The translations under genes were made by a program, and so were the position numbers. Under the pieces are notes generated by a model that searched no databases, was not told where the DNA came from, and saw only the letters and a program-made list of their open reading frames with translations. A DNA stretch of 64,000 nucleotides, taken from contig NZ_JHAC01000012.1 of NCBI RefSeq assembly GCF_000599865.1, positions 30,592 through 94,591 of the forward strand, written 5' to 3'. Below are positions 39,403-50,396 of this stretch, piece after piece; the first letter of the stretch is position 1; the number at the start of each line of letters is the position of its first letter. This DNA comes from Deinococcus phoenicis (GTDB taxonomy: Bacteria > Deinococcota > Deinococci > Deinococcales > Deinococcaceae).

Positions 39403-41048
39403 TGCCCTCCTCCCGACTGGTCTTCGTGACGGGAGGTGCCCGCAGCGGCAAGAGCAGCTTTGCCGAGCGTCTCGCCGCCGCTTCCGGCGAGGCCGTGACC
39501 TACCTCGCCACCGCGCAGGCGTTCGACGCGGAGATGGAAGACCGCATCCGCCGCCACCGCGCAGACCGCCCGGTGGGCTGGGCCACGGTGGAGGAACCCC
39601 TGAACGTGCCGGGAGCCTTGCGGGCCGCCGTGACCCCCACGGCCCTCCTCGACTGCCTCAGCCTCTGGGTCAGCAACCTGCTGCTGGCCGACCACACCGA
39701 CGGGGCGATTCTGGAGCAGGCGGACGCCTTGCTCGCCGCCGCCCGTGCCCGCCCCGGCCTGACGGTCCTCGTGACCAATGAGGTGGGTTTCGGCATCGTT
39801 CCCGACAACGCCCTGGCCCGCCGCTACCGTGACGTGCTGGGCTGGGTCAACCAGCGCGCCGCCGCCGCCAGCGACGAGGCGTGGCTGCTGGTGAGCGGCC
39901 TGCCCCTGCCCCTCAAGCCCGCGCCCCGTCCCTCATTCCTTTCCCCCAGGAGTCCCATGCACCCCGACCTCACTGCCCTGATTTCTGCCGTCCACCCCGC
40001 CGACCCCGCCGCCATGCAGGCCGCCCGTGAGCGGCAGGCCCAGCTGACCAAGCCCGCCGGGGCACTGGGCGACCTCGAAAGCCTGGCCGTGCGGCTGGCC
40101 GGGGTGTTCGGCACCGAGAAGCCCCAGCCGCGCGGCGTGGCGGTGCTGGTGGCCGCCGGGGACCACGGTGTGGCGCAGCCGGACAGTGAGGGGGGCGGCG
40201 TCAGCGCCTATCCCCCCGAGGTCACGCCCGCGATGGTGGCGAACTTCCTGGCCGACACCCCCGCCGGGCCGGGCGGGGCCGCCGTGAATGCCATCGCCCG
40301 CACCGTCGGCGCGCGGGTGTACGTGATGGACGCGGGTGTGAATGCCGACCTGCCGGGGCACCCAGCCCTGGTGCGGGCGGCGGTGCGCCGGGGCACCCGC
40401 GACCTGCGCCGCGAGGCCGCCATGACCCGGGGGGAAACGGAAGCCCTGGTGCTGGCCGGAGCGGCCCTGGCCCGCCGCGCCATCGAGGAGGGCGCGGACC
40501 TGCTGATTCCCGGCGAGATGGGTATCGGCAACACCACGCCCGCCGCCGCCCTCACCGCCCGGCTGCTGAACCTCGGCCCCGAAGCCGTGACGGGCCGGGG
40601 AACGGGCGTGGACGACGCCACGCTCGCGCGGAAGGTGGAAGCCGTGCGGGGCGCACTGGACCGCCACGCCAGCGACCCCGCCGACCCCCTGGGTGTGCTG
40701 GCCGACCTGGGCGGCTTTGAAATCGCCGCGATGCTGGGCATGATGCTCCAGGCCGCCGCGTCTCGCCGCGCCGTGATTCTGGACGGCTTCGTGGAGGGCA
40801 GCGCCGCGCTGGTCGGGGTGGCCCTCGCCCCCGCCCTGCGCGACTTCCTGTTCCCGGCAGGCGAGTGCGCCGAAATCGGGCACGCGGCGCAACTGGCCCA
40901 CCTGAACCTGAAGCCGATGTTCCGCCTGGGGTTGAGGCTGGGCGAGGGCACCGGGGGCGTGCTGGCCGCGCCGCTGCTGCTCTCGGCGGCGGCCACCCTG
41001 CGCGAGATGCGGACCTTTGCCGAGGCGGGGGTGCCGGGCGGGGGCTAA
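39402..41048 (+). CDS. cobUT: CobU-CobT fusion: adenosylcobinamide kinase/guanylyltransferase and DMB phosphoribosyltransferase
   Basis: A single 548-residue frame. Residues about 1-178 are CobU: P-loop FVTGGARSGKSSFAE, EDRIRRHRADRPVGW (guanylylated His region), CLSLWVSNLL and TNEVGFGIVP. Residues 186-548 are CobT (NaMN:5,6-dimethylbenzimidazole phosphoribosyltransferase): QAQLTKPAGALGDLE, VAAGDHGVAQ, IPGEMGIGNTTPAAAL, GRGTGVDD, LDGFVEGSAAL. No stop separates them. However, ATG 39957 (residue 186) has AGGAG 4-8 nt upstream, so CobT may also be made on its own. It is the last gene of the operon, overlapping the convergent kinase-like gene by 4 nt. Confidence 0.88.
39946..39959 (+). promoter_or_regulatory. 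Internal Shine-Dalgarno and start codon within cobU-cobT
   Basis: CCCAGGAGTCCCATG: AGGAG lies 4 nt before an in-frame ATG at 39957, exactly where CobT similarity begins. This would allow a separate 363-residue CobT alongside the fusion. Confidence 0.55.
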
Positions 41049-42283
41049 CCTTCCAGCAGCTTCCGCAGGTGATACAGGTGGGCACCGTGCCACTCCGCCG
41101 GGTCCTCCACGTGGGGCTGGATACCGTCCACATAGCCCAGGGCGCGCAGCAGTTCCCCCACTTGCAGCGCGTCGGCGTGCAGCGCCCGCAGGTTTTCCAG
41201 CGGCAGGAGGTCGGTCCAGGCACTCAGGTAGGCGGTGTGGGCCTCCTCCACCGCCCCGGCGGGCGCTGCGGAGAGATAGGCCGCGTTCGCGTCCAGAAAG
41301 GGATGGATGCGGCAGGCGTCCGACCAGTCCAGCACGGTGAAGCGGCCCGCCCCGTCTACCACCACGTTCCCGCCGTGCAGGTCGCCGTGGCCCAGCGTCA
41401 GGGGCAGGGGACTGGCGTCCAGGTGTTTGAGTGCTGCTTCCAGTTCGGGCCGCCGGGCACGCAGGGCCGCCGCCTCGTCTGCCGTCAGCCCGCCTTCCTC
41501 GCCTGGCCGCAGACAGGCATCCGAGAAGAGGTCATCCAGCCGGGCGAGCAGAAGCCCGGGGCTGCGGTCTTGCAGCGGCAGGCGCGGCAGCAGGGGCAGG
41601 CTCCGGCGCTGCACCCACGCCAGATGCCGCATCAGCGCGGGCAGGTCCGGGGCTTCCTGCGTCTGCCCGGCCTCCCGCAGCAGCAGAAAGCCGCGTTCCT
41701 CGTCGGCGGCCAGCACGGGCGGGGCCGCGCCGGGGAGTTCGGCGGCGAGCCGGGGCGTCACCTGCACCTCCCGCCCAAAGAAGTCGGGCACCGCCTTGAA
41801 GTACACCCGCCCCCCGGTCGTCTCCACCTGCCACAGCAGGCTGATTTGCCAGTGCTTCAGCACGGTCGGCTCGCCCAGCCGGGTGCGGCCCTGCGCGCCG
41901 AGTTCGGCGTCCAGCCAGGCCAGCGCCCCGGCCTGCCAGTCCGGGTGCATCCAGGGGGCGCGGCGGGGGGTGGCGGGCAGGCGGGCGGCCCCGGCCCAGT
42001 CCCGCCCGGGTCCAGTCAGGGCGTCCAGGGGTTGCCAATCCAGCCCTTCCGGCGCGTCGGTGTGAAGCTGCCAGACGGTTTCGGCACGCAGCACGCCCTC
42101 TGCCTCGCCCAGCGCCCGGAAGTGCAGGCGGCGCAGCAGGCGTGTTCCCGGTGGCGCGGCCTCCAGCACATGCTGGCCGTAGTAGGTGGGCGTGGTGACG
42201 GTCACGGTCTGGAGGGCCACCCGGGCACCGTCCGGATGGAGGAACAGCAGGTGCAGGGCCGTCTCACGGCGCGGGAAGGCCAT
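41045..42283 (-). CDS. Aminoglycoside phosphotransferase/choline kinase-fold protein
   Basis: The 412-residue protein's C-terminal 200 residues carry the APH catalytic loop LTLGHGDLHGGNVVVDGAG (Brenner-type HGDxHxxN) and the metal-binding FTVLDWSDA. The N-terminal half is a distinct domain with no motif I recognise (TYYGQHVLEAAPPGTRLLRR). The substrate is unknown; it may be a sugar or small-molecule kinase rather than a resistance enzyme. ATG 42283 follows GAGGGT. It is convergent with and overlaps the cobU-cobT end by 4 nt. Confidence 0.75.
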   Translation of the reverse strand: MAFPRRETALHLLFLHPDGARVALQTVTVTTPTYYGQHVLEAAPPGTRLLRRLHFRALGEAEGVLRAETVWQLHTDAPEGLDWQPLDALTGPGRDWAGAARLPATPRRAPWMHPDWQAGALAWLDAELGAQGRTRLGEPTVLKHWQISLLWQVETTGGRVYFKAVPDFFGREVQVTPRLAAELPGAAPPVLAADEERGFLLLREAGQTQEAPDLPALMRHLAWVQRRSLPLLPRLPLQDRSPGLLLARLDDLFSDACLRPGEEGGLTADEAAALRARRPELEAALKHLDASPLPLTLGHGDLHGGNVVVDGAGRFTVLDWSDACRIHPFLDANAAYLSAAPAGAVEEAHTAYLSAWTDLLPLENLRALHADALQVGELLRALGYVDGIQPHVEDPAEWHGAHLYHLRKLLEG

Positions 42284-42347
42284 ACCCTCAGGGTGACATG
42301 GGCCGCGCGGGGCAGACATCCGCCCTTTGGCCCAGAATGGGGAAGGT

Positions 42348-42590
42348 ATGGCCGACCCCGACCGTGAACTCAATTTCGCCCGCGAGATTCTGGGGAGCCG
42401 CTCCTACCGCGACGTGCCCGACGAGGCCGTGCTGGAGGGGGCCGAACGCCTGCTGGAGGGCTGGCTGTCCGGCGAGCTTCGCATGGAGCGCCCCAAGCTC
42501 TACGACCACTACGCCCTGCTGCTGCTGGCCCTGACCCGCCAGGTCCGCACCCTGGAGGCCCGTGTGGCGGCCCTGGAAGCGCGCGAATGA
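42348..42590 (+). CDS. Small conserved hypothetical protein upstream of trpF (80 aa)
   Basis: An 80-residue helical protein, acidic at the N-terminus ([36 protein letters not shown]), ending in a heptad-like [20 protein letters not shown] that suggests a short coiled coil. No known family is recognised. GGAAGG lies just before ATG 42348. The stop overlaps the trpF ATG (ATGA), so it is translationally coupled to tryptophan synthesis. Confidence 0.7.
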   Translation: MADPDRELNFAREILGSRSYRDVPDEAVLEGAERLLEGWLSGELRMERPKLYDHYALLLLALTRQVRTLEARVAALEARE

Positions 42591-43198
42591 CGGTCCGTGT
42601 CAAGGTCTGCGGGACCACCTCCCTCCACGACGCCCTGCTTTCGGCCGAGGCCGGGGCCGACGCGCTGGGCTTCATCTTCGCGCCGGGCAGCAAACGCCGG
42701 GTGTCGCCGGAGGTGGCGCGGGAGGCCGGACTGGCGGCCGGGCCGGTGGTGGCGCGGGTGGGCGTCTTCCTGAACCAGGGGCTGATGGACGTGCTGCGGA
42801 CCGCCGAGGCCGCGCGGGTGAGTGCCGTGCAGCTTCACGGCCCGGTGTCAAGTCTTTACGTGCGCGAAGTCGCCCGCTATCATCCCGTTCTGCGTGTTCT
42901 GCGGCCCACGGATCTGGGTCAGCCGGACATGCTGGAAGTCCTGAGTTTCCCCGGCGTCACCCCCATGCTGGACGCGCCCGAGCCGGGCGGTGGTGTGCCG
43001 CTCGATTGGGCGGCCCTGCGGGAGGTGTTCCCGGCGGGGGCGTGGCTGGCGGGGGGCCTGGGACCCGCGAACGTGGTGGAGGCGATCCGGGCTTTGCGGC
43101 CCGCCGGCGTGGACGCTGTGAGCCGTCTGGAGCAGGGGCCAGGGGTGAAGTCGCCCGAACAGGTGCGCGCGTTCGTGCAGGCCGCACGAGGAGCGTAA
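42587..43198 (+). CDS. trpF: Phosphoribosylanthranilate isomerase
   Basis: TIM-barrel enzyme of tryptophan synthesis. The 203-residue protein has the N-terminal [43 protein letters not shown], the [14 protein letters not shown] phosphate-binding loop and a C-terminal [22 protein letters not shown], where most TrpF proteins read VDVSSGVE.PG.KD. Catalytic Cys (CGTT) is present; the second catalytic residue, Asp, can be matched to MLDAP. No other trp genes are nearby. Confidence 0.9.
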   Translation: MTVRVKVCGTTSLHDALLSAEAGADALGFIFAPGSKRRVSPEVAREAGLAAGPVVARVGVFLNQGLMDVLRTAEAARVSAVQLHGPVSSLYVREVARYHPVLRVLRPTDLGQPDMLEVLSFPGVTPMLDAPEPGGGVPLDWAALREVFPAGAWLAGGLGPANVVEAIRALRPAGVDAVSRLEQGPGVKSPEQVRAFVQAARGA

Positions 43199-43206
43199 AA
43201 ACCGAG

Positions 43207-43376
43207 TTATCCACAGGGCTGCGTTTCACTGTGGATAACCCGGCTGAAGGTGCCAAACTCGATTCGAGTCGCCTCAAAGCGTGTGCTGGAGGGGAAAAGT
43301 GCCTTCCGGTGTCGATTGGGCTGTTCCAGTCTGCCCGCAGGTTGTCCACAAGGGGTGTGGATAACCCTGTGGATAA
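43207..43376. promoter_or_regulatory. DnaA-box cluster (five sites)
   Basis: TTATCCACA at 43207-43215; its complement TGTGGATAA at 43230-43238, 43356-43364 and 43368-43376; and TTGTCCACA at 43342-43350. Four are perfect matches to the standard DnaA box and one has a single change. They fill the gap between trpF and the convergent gene ending at 43402. A near-palindrome, ACTCGA-T-TCGAGT (43257-43269), lies between the groups. There is no dnaA or dnaN nearby and no obvious AT-rich unwinding region. Confidence 0.75.
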
Positions 43377-43401
43377 CTTTTGGCATCGAAACGGGCGTGC
43401 C

Positions 43402-44337
43402 TCACTTTTTCGCGTCGCTGCCAAGGTCGAGCTTCAGGCCGAACGCGGCGGCGATGGCCTGTCCCCCCTCCACCACCGTCCGGGGAGTGCCGAGCGCCAG
43501 GCCCACCCCGGCAAAGGGAACCCGGGCGAGAGTGTGGGCCTTCACGCGCAGGTCTTCCAGATTGCCGTGGTCGCTGCTCAGGACTACCCGTGCGCCCGCG
43601 TCGAGCAGCCCCGTCAGCAGGGCGTCCACCCGTTCCAGATAGGCCCGCCCCGCGCGCAGCACCGGCGGCGGTGTGGGGGTGCGGCCCCGGTGGCCCAGGT
43701 GGTCACCGAACCACAGGTCACACACGATCAGGTCATGCGTGCGTGCGGCCAGCGCCAGGGCCGTTCCCAGCCGCGTCACCTCGGTCAGCGGTGTCTGCTC
43801 GGGCCAGGGGTCCGCGTAGCCCAGGCCCAGTGTCGCGGGAACGGGGGGCACGCCAGGCGGATTCAGCGGCAGCCCGGCGGCCAGGAACGAGAAGGGAAAG
43901 CAGCCCAGGCGGGGCCGCTGCGCCCCCGTTCTCCCGGACTGGCCCCCTGTCTGGCCGCCCGTCTGTCCCCCCACCTGGGCAGCGAAGTACGCGGGTGGGT
44001 AATGGTTGGCCAGCGCCAGCCGTGCCCCGGCCTGTGCCAGCCGCGCCGGCAGGGCTTCCGCCCGCAACAGCCGTTGCAGGGTGGGTCCCGGATGGGGGCC
44101 GAAGTGTTCCCCTTTTCCGGGTTCGCCCATAGCCCGCACGGCGTCCAGGCCAGTCAGCCAGCACGCCTGTCCGGTGCCCGACTGCGGCAGACCCGGCACG
44201 CCCAGCGTCGCGTCCAGCGCGCGGCCCGCCTCTATCAGCGGGCGCAGGGTGGGCAACGCCGCCTCCCAGACCGACCCGTCCGGCGCGTCCCCGGGATAGC
44301 CCAGGCCATCCAGCGCGAGCCACACGAGTCCGGTCAT
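43402..44337 (-). CDS. Alkaline phosphatase superfamily metalloenzyme, phosphoglycerate mutase-like
   Basis: The 311-residue protein has superfamily metal-ligand segments: [19 protein letters not shown] at the N-terminus, GQACWLTG (nucleophile region SGTGQ), [12 protein letters not shown] and the late [19 protein letters not shown], close to cofactor-independent phosphoglycerate mutases and phosphopentomutases. At 311 residues it is much shorter than bacterial i[17 protein letters not shown] run (about residues 122-134) is an unusual short repeat. A TACACT box 6 nt before the ATG suggests leaderless expression. Substrate is unknown. Confidence 0.75.
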   Translation of the reverse strand: MTGLVWLALDGLGYPGDAPDGSVWEAALPTLRPLIEAGRALDATLGVPGLPQSGTGQACWLTGLDAVRAMGEPGKGEHFGPHPGPTLQRLLRAEALPARLAQAGARLALANHYPPAYFAAQVGGQTGGQTGGQSGRTGAQRPRLGCFPFSFLAAGLPLNPPGVPPVPATLGLGYADPWPEQTPLTEVTRLGTALALAARTHDLIVCDLWFGDHLGHRGRTPTPPPVLRAGRAYLERVDALLTGLLDAGARVVLSSDHGNLEDLRVKAHTLARVPFAGVGLALGTPRTVVEGGQAIAAAFGLKLDLGSDAKK

Positions 44338-44381
44338 GTGGGCAGTGTAGGCGAGACGGGAGATTCAGGCCGCGCCCCGGC

Positions 44382-44774
44382 TCATTGCCGGGCGTACAGG
44401 CCACCGACAAAAAAGGCCAGCGCCACGAACACCAGCGAGGCGACCGATACCCCCAGGGCCTGGCGGGCGCTGCTTTGCTCCGAGGTTTTGGGGAGCCAGT
44501 AGTACAGCACCAGCAGGCCCAGCGCCCCGGCCCCACCGATGTAATGCACGTACTTCTGAAGGGTCCCCATGCCCTGATCCAGCAACTTGATGCCGATCAT
44601 CACCTGAAGCATCAGCACGATCTGGGCCGCGATAAAGACGCCGTGTTCCGTCCGCCCGAACCGCTTCAGGCGGAAGGCTCCGCGGCCAGTGGTCACCACC
44701 GCCGCGAGTGAGGTCAGCAGCACCAGCACGCCGACCATCAGGTGCAGTTGGGGTTGAACGATCATTTCATCCAT
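44382..44774 (-). CDS. Four-span membrane protein of unknown function
   Basis: A 130-residue protein with four likely spans (LMVGVLVLLTSLAAVV; GVFIAAQIVLMLQVMIGI; YIGGAGALGLLVLYY; SVASLVFVALAFFVGGLY). Histidines lie near span ends (H at the start of span 1, HGVF, YVHYIGG), so heme binding is conceivable but not shown. ATG 44774 is preceded by GAGGAG 7 nt upstream. A palindromic operator candidate lies 33 bp upstream of the start. Confidence 0.7.
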   Translation of the reverse strand: MDEMIVQPQLHLMVGVLVLLTSLAAVVTTGRGAFRLKRFGRTEHGVFIAAQIVLMLQVMIGIKLLDQGMGTLQKYVHYIGGAGALGLLVLYYWLPKTSEQSSARQALGVSVASLVFVALAFFVGGLYARQ

Positions 44775-44806
44775 AGCGGTCTCCTCGGGGGTCAAACTTC
44801 CTGACC

Positions 44807-44818
44807 TACCGTACGGTA
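44807..44818. promoter_or_regulatory. Palindromic operator candidate, TetR-like
   Basis: TACCGTACGGTA is a perfect 12-bp palindrome in the region between the membrane protein gene (minus) and the nitrilase gene (plus). Palindromes of this form are common TetR-family operators. No TetR gene is in the window. Confidence 0.5.
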
Positions 44819-44919
44819 AGTAAGCGGGGGAGTCAAGGACAGATCGGGCGCGTGCTGGGAAAGGTGAGGCGCCTGCGCCTTGTGGCCTAGCGCCCCGCCC
44901 GGCCCGCTACACTCGCCGC

Positions 44920-45838
<919 letters not shown>

Positions 45839-45846
<8 letters not shown>

Positions 45847-46348
45847 GCCGCCCTCCGTCCGTGCCCTGACCGCCGCCGATGCGCCCGCCTACCGGGAGGT
45901 GCGCCTGACCGCGCTGCAAACGGACCCGCTCGCCTTTATCACCACCGCCGCCGAGTTCGCGGCGCGGCCCCTCGCGGACATTGCCGCCCGGCTGGACCCC
46001 ACGCCGGAGGCCGTCACATTCGGCGCGTTCGTGGCGGGGAAACTCGTCGGCATCCTGACTGTGGCGCGGGAGGAGCGGCCCGCGCTGCGGCACCGGGGTA
46101 ACGTGTTCGGCGTGTCGGTCCTGCCCGCCGCGCGGGGCCAGGGCTGCGGAGACGCCCTGCTGCGGGCCGGCGTGGCCCACGCCCGCACCTGGGCCGTGAC
46201 CTCGCTGCATCTAGGCGTGACCGAAACGCAGCACGCGGCCCGCCGCCTGTACGAGCGGCATGGCTTCCAGGTGTGGGGCACCCAGCCCGACGCGGTGCGG
46301 CACGAAGGGCGCGGGCTGGCCGAGCATCATCTGAGCCTGCGGTTGTGA
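45839..46348 (+). CDS. GNAT family N-acetyltransferase
   Basis: A 169-residue single-domain acetyltransferase with motif [28 protein letters not shown] (about residues 85-111) and the terminal [24 protein letters not shown], a standard GNAT C-terminus. It is coupled to the nitrilase gene by an 8-nt overlap. Substrate is unknown. The downstream region contains the second promoter-terminator cassette. Confidence 0.9.
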
Positions 46349-46400
46349 GGCTGGGCCAGTCGGGCGATGGGGCCAGTCGGGCAGGGAAAAATCCGGCTGC

Positions 46401-46470
46401 ATAATTTGACTTCCCCTGCATCCCACGCTATCTTATTTCTATCACCGCCCAAGAGGCGGCTTTTTTATGC
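46401..46470 (+). promoter_or_regulatory. Repeated promoter-terminator cassette, copy 2
   Basis: TTGACT (46406-46411), a 17-bp spacer, TATCTT (46429-46434), then within 9 nt the hairpin CCGCC-caaga-GGCGG and TTTTTT (46461-46466). It closely matches the unit at 3983-4056 in reverse orientation; the shared block runs from GCATAATTTGACTTCCCC through the T tract, while loop bases and the stretch just after the -10 differ. The downstream gene has its own -10 box. Confidence 0.7.
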
Positions 46471-46567
46471 CCCGAGTTGATTGGCCCAGGTTTGGCCCAG
46501 GTCCTACCTCCGGGCGCTCCGCCATCCGGCCCATAGCCTCCTCCGGAACCCTCCGCTAGGCTGCGGC

Positions 46568-47599
46568 ATGACGCCCCACTTCATCCGCCCGCCCCGCCTG
46601 ACGCCCGGCTCGCGTGTGGCGGCCCTGAGCCTGTCCAGCGGGTTCGTGACCGAGGTGATGAACCGCTACCGCGCGGGCGTGCGGCAGGTCGCGGACACCT
46701 TCGGGTGGGAGGTGGTGCCTGCCCCCAACGCGCTGCGCGGCCCGGACTTCCTGGACGCCAACCCCCAGGCCCGCACCGACGACCTGCACTGGGCGCTCCG
46801 GAATCCCGAGATTCACGGCCTGGTCAGCATCATCGGTGGGGACGACAGCGTGCGGCTGCTGCCGTATCTGGACCCCGGTCTGATCCGCCAGCACCCCAAG
46901 GCGTTCCTGGGCTACAGCGACAGCACCGTCACCCTGATGCAGTTTCTGCGCGCGGGCGTGATGGCCTACCACGGCCCGTCCCTGCTGACCGATCTGGCGG
47001 AAAACGGCGGGATTCACCCTTTTGTCGCGCAGGGGATTTGCCGCGCGCTGGTGGACGACCCCAGCCCCTTCGACCTGTCCCCGGCCCCCGAGTGGACGCA
47101 GTTCCGGCAGGACTGGGAGGATGAAAGCTTGCAGGAGGTTCGCCGTCCGTTCACGCCCGGCGACGGCTGGACCTGGCTCCAGGGCGAGCAGGCCGCCGAG
47201 GGGCACCTGATCGGCGGCTGCCTGGAGGTGCTGGACATGCTGAACGGCACGCCCGGCTGGCCCGCCCCGGCGCTGTGGGACGGCGCGGTGCTGGCGCTGG
47301 AAACCAGTAATGACGTGCCGCCGCCTCATCAGGTGGGCTACTGGCTGAGAAATTACGCCGCGCAGGGCATCCTGGGCCGGGCCGCTGGCCTGCTCCTGGC
47401 CCGCCCGCGCGACTACACGCCTGAGATGGTCGAGGCCCTCTTCCGCTGGGTGCGCCGCGTGCTGGCCGAGGCGGGCCGCCCTGACCTGCCGGTGGTCGCG
47501 GGCGTGGATTTCGGGCACACCAGCCCGCAACTCACGCTGCCGCTGGGGGGCCGGGCACGGCTCGATCCGCGGGCGGGGCGCGTGACGGTCACGCCCTGA
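46568..47599 (+). CDS. LD-carboxypeptidase / MccF-like peptidase (S66 family)
   Basis: The 343-residue serine peptidase has the family start FIRPPRLTPGSRVAALSLSSG, NPEIHGLVSIIGGDDSVRLLPYLD (gate before the nucleophile), AFLGYSDSTVTLM with the catalytic Ser in GYSD, and GGCLEVLDMLNGTP plus a late GVDFGHTSPQLTLP with His. Both murein tetrapeptide recycling (LdcA) and MccF-type peptide nucleotide cleavage are possible; the length and SDST motif lean to MccF. TAGGCT lies 5 nt before the ATG (leaderless). Confidence 0.85.
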   Translation: MTPHFIRPPRLTPGSRVAALSLSSGFVTEVMNRYRAGVRQVADTFGWEVVPAPNALRGPDFLDANPQARTDDLHWALRNPEIHGLVSIIGGDDSVRLLPYLDPGLIRQHPKAFLGYSDSTVTLMQFLRAGVMAYHGPSLLTDLAENGGIHPFVAQGICRALVDDPSPFDLSPAPEWTQFRQDWEDESLQEVRRPFTPGDGWTWLQGEQAAEGHLIGGCLEVLDMLNGTPGWPAPALWDGAVLALETSNDVPPPHQVGYWLRNYAAQGILGRAAGLLLARPRDYTPEMVEALFRWVRRVLAEAGRPDLPVVAGVDFGHTSPQLTLPLGGRARLDPRAGRVTVTP

Positions 47600-47692
47600 C
47601 CGGAGGGGCGGCGGGGCAGGCTCCGGGGAGCACGGCTGTTCTCGCCCCCGCCGCCCCCGGTCCATTCCTCAACGGCCCGCTATCATGGCGGG

Positions 47693-48445
<753 letters not shown>

Positions 48446-48511
48446 GGTGTAGGTTGTGGGGGGAAAAAAGGCCTGCTCCCGCACTCTCCACCCCACAGCC
48501 CCCAACCTCCC

Positions 48512-49453
48512 ATGACCACCGCCGCCACTGCCCTCCTCCACGGCCCGCTGCTTGAGCAGACGGGCGTCTTCCGGGGTAATGCCCTGCTCCTGACCGGTCC
48601 GGCGCGGGTGGGCAAGCGGGATGTGGCGCTGGCGGTCGCCGCGCAGCACAACTGCACCGGCACACGCGGCATGTACGGCGAGGCGTGCGGGGGCTGCCCC
48701 TCCTGCCTGGCCCTCGCGGCGGGCGCGCACCCCGATCTGCTGCTGATCGAGCCGCGCGCCACCACCTCCACCGGCAAGGCGGCGCGGCGCAAGATCATTC
48801 CCATCGGCGCGATTCTTGCGGCCCGGGACAAGGCCCGCGAGTACGAGACGCATGTCTTCGAGTTTCTGGAGGTCCGGCCCACCTTTCGCCGCCGCGTGGT
48901 GGTCGTGGACGGCGCGGAACACCTGGGGCCGGAAGCCGCCAACGCCCTGCTGAAGCTGGTCGAGGAACCCCCGCACGGCGCGCTGTTCGTGTTTCTGGCC
49001 GAGGACCGGCGCTCGGTGATCCCCACCATTCAGAGCCGCAGCGCCCGCCTGAGCGTGTCCCCGGCCCCCGACCGCGCCATCGAGCGCACCCTGGCGCTGA
49101 CCGGCGAGGCCCCCGACGCCGAGCTGGTCGCCTTTGCCGCCGGACGCGCGGGCGTGCTGGAGGGGCGGGAAGCCGTGCGGGCGGCCCTCACGGACGCGGC
49201 GGAGTTCACCGACGCGCTGGCAACCGGCCTGCTGACTGCCCTGGAGGCCGCCGAGCGCCTGGAAAAACGCTGGGACGCGACCTGGCATCCCGAGGCCCTG
49301 CGCTTCACCTGGCGGACGCACGCGCCCCAGGCCCGCGCCCGTGCCGACGCGGCCCTGGACGCCCTGCAAGACGCGCTGGAAGCCTATGCCAGCCCCAGCC
49401 TGAGCTTTCAGGTGTTCGGCCTGAACCTGCGCGAAGCCTTCGGGGAAAGCTGA
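48512..49453 (+). CDS. holB: DNA polymerase III delta' subunit
   Basis: Clamp-loader subunit. The 313-residue protein has an altered Walker [21 protein letters not shown], zinc-finger-like cysteines ([10 protein letters not shown]), [29 protein letters not shown], and [23 protein letters not shown] (SRC-like SRS sensor). These match delta' rather than tau, which has a longer C-terminus. No -10 box or good SD is visible close to ATG 48512. Confidence 0.88.
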   Translation: MTTAATALLHGPLLEQTGVFRGNALLLTGPARVGKRDVALAVAAQHNCTGTRGMYGEACGGCPSCLALAAGAHPDLLLIEPRATTSTGKAARRKIIPIGAILAARDKAREYETHVFEFLEVRPTFRRRVVVVDGAEHLGPEAANALLKLVEEPPHGALFVFLAEDRRSVIPTIQSRSARLSVSPAPDRAIERTLALTGEAPDAELVAFAAGRAGVLEGREAVRAALTDAAEFTDALATGLLTALEAAERLEKRWDATWHPEALRFTWRTHAPQARARADAALDALQDALEAYASPSLSFQVFGLNLREAFGES

Positions 49454-49462
49454 GGGTGCGCG

Positions 49463-49600
49463 CTGATACCAAATTGCGATGATTCCTTTGAATCATCCGA
49501 GCGAGGCGAGAAGCAAAAAGGACGGGCTTGCGGAGGTGGACGAACATCCGGGAGAGCGCCGGATGTTCGGGAATCGGAGCAATCCCGTCTGACCACTCCT
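49463..49600 (+). repeat. Structured intergenic repeat with two perfect hairpins
   Basis: It starts with GATACC, then GATGATTC-cttt-GAATCATC (49478-49497), a CCGAGC..GGCGAG block, and GAACATCCGG-gagagcg-CCGGATGTTC (49542-49568), a perfect 10-bp stem. The first half shares its layout (GATAC, hairpin, CCGAGCGgAGcGAG) with the reverse complement of the element at 55209-55348. No coding potential is seen. Confidence 0.5.
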
Positions 49601-49673
49601 TGACGGAGAAAGGGTGGGACGTAGAAGGCGTGGTCAGCCCGTCCCCTTCCCCTTTCCGTCCTACACTCCTCCC

Positions 49674-50333
49674 ATGATCAAGGCGAGGGAACACGGCGCG
49701 GCGCGAGTCTGGACGCTTCCGACCGGGCCGCTTCAGGAAAATGCGGTGCTGGTGGCCGGGCAGGGCGGCGAGGGCTTCCTGTTCGACCCCGGCGACGATG
49801 CGGAGGAGGTGCTGGCCCTGGTGCGCGGGGCGGGCGTGACGGTGCGCGGCATCCTGCTGACGCACGGGCATTTCGACCATATCGGGGCGGTGCAGCCGCT
49901 GCGGGAGGCGCTGGGCGTGCCGGTGTACCTGCACCCCGCCGACCTGCCGCTCTACCGCCTGGGCGCGGCGTCGGCGGCCCGCTGGAGCCTGCCCTTCACG
50001 CAGCCCGCAGACCCCGACCACGGGATCGAACAGGGACAGACCTTCACGGCGGGCGACCTGACCCTGACCGCGCGCGAACTGCCGGGGCACGCGCCGGGGC
50101 ACGTGGTGTTCGTGGCCGACACCGGAGAGGCCCCGGGGTTCGTGGTGGCGGGCGACACGCTCTTTCAGGGCAGCATCGGGCGCACCGACCTGCCGGGCGG
50201 CAACCACCCGCAACTGATCGAGGGCATCGGGCGCGAACTGCTGAGCCTGCCCGACGAGACGGCGGTCTACCCGGGGCATGGCCGCGCCACCACGGTCGGG
50301 GCCGAGCGGCGCACGAACCTTTTTCTGAGATGA
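49674..50333 (+). CDS. MBL-fold metallo-hydrolase (glyoxalase II-like)
   Basis: The 219-residue protein has the metal motif [13 protein letters not shown] (THxHxDH, about residues 62-74), [10 protein letters not shown] (second His), [20 protein letters not shown] (Asp) and the terminal [18 protein letters not shown]. This layout fits hydroxyacylglutathione hydrolase-like proteins; in a bacillithiol organism the thiol may be bacillithiol, which is inference. TACACT lies 6 nt before the ATG. Confidence 0.9.
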   Translation: MIKAREHGAARVWTLPTGPLQENAVLVAGQGGEGFLFDPGDDAEEVLALVRGAGVTVRGILLTHGHFDHIGAVQPLREALGVPVYLHPADLPLYRLGAASAARWSLPFTQPADPDHGIEQGQTFTAGDLTLTARELPGHAPGHVVFVADTGEAPGFVVAGDTLFQGSIGRTDLPGGNHPQLIEGIGRELLSLPDETAVYPGHGRATTVGAERRTNLFLR

Positions 50334-50373
50334 TCCGGCCTGCGGTAAGGCGGTGAAGGGTTACCCTGAAGCC

Positions 50374-50396
50374 ATGACGCGCGCAGGGGTGGCCTG

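Noticed and set aside
43207..43376. Chromosomal origin of replication
   Set aside because: DnaA boxes are present, but no dnaA, dnaN or AT-rich region is seen, so calling it oriC is unsupported; kept as a DnaA-box cluster.
43936..43974. CRISPR-like or satellite repeat (GGQTGG run)
   Set aside because: Only three short in-frame copies inside a coding gene, without spacers; a local coding repeat.
48446..48511. Terminator after the metallophosphoesterase gene
   Set aside because: There is an inverted repeat (GGTTGTGGGG / CCCCACAG..AACC) but no T tract on the plus strand, so a terminator is not supported.
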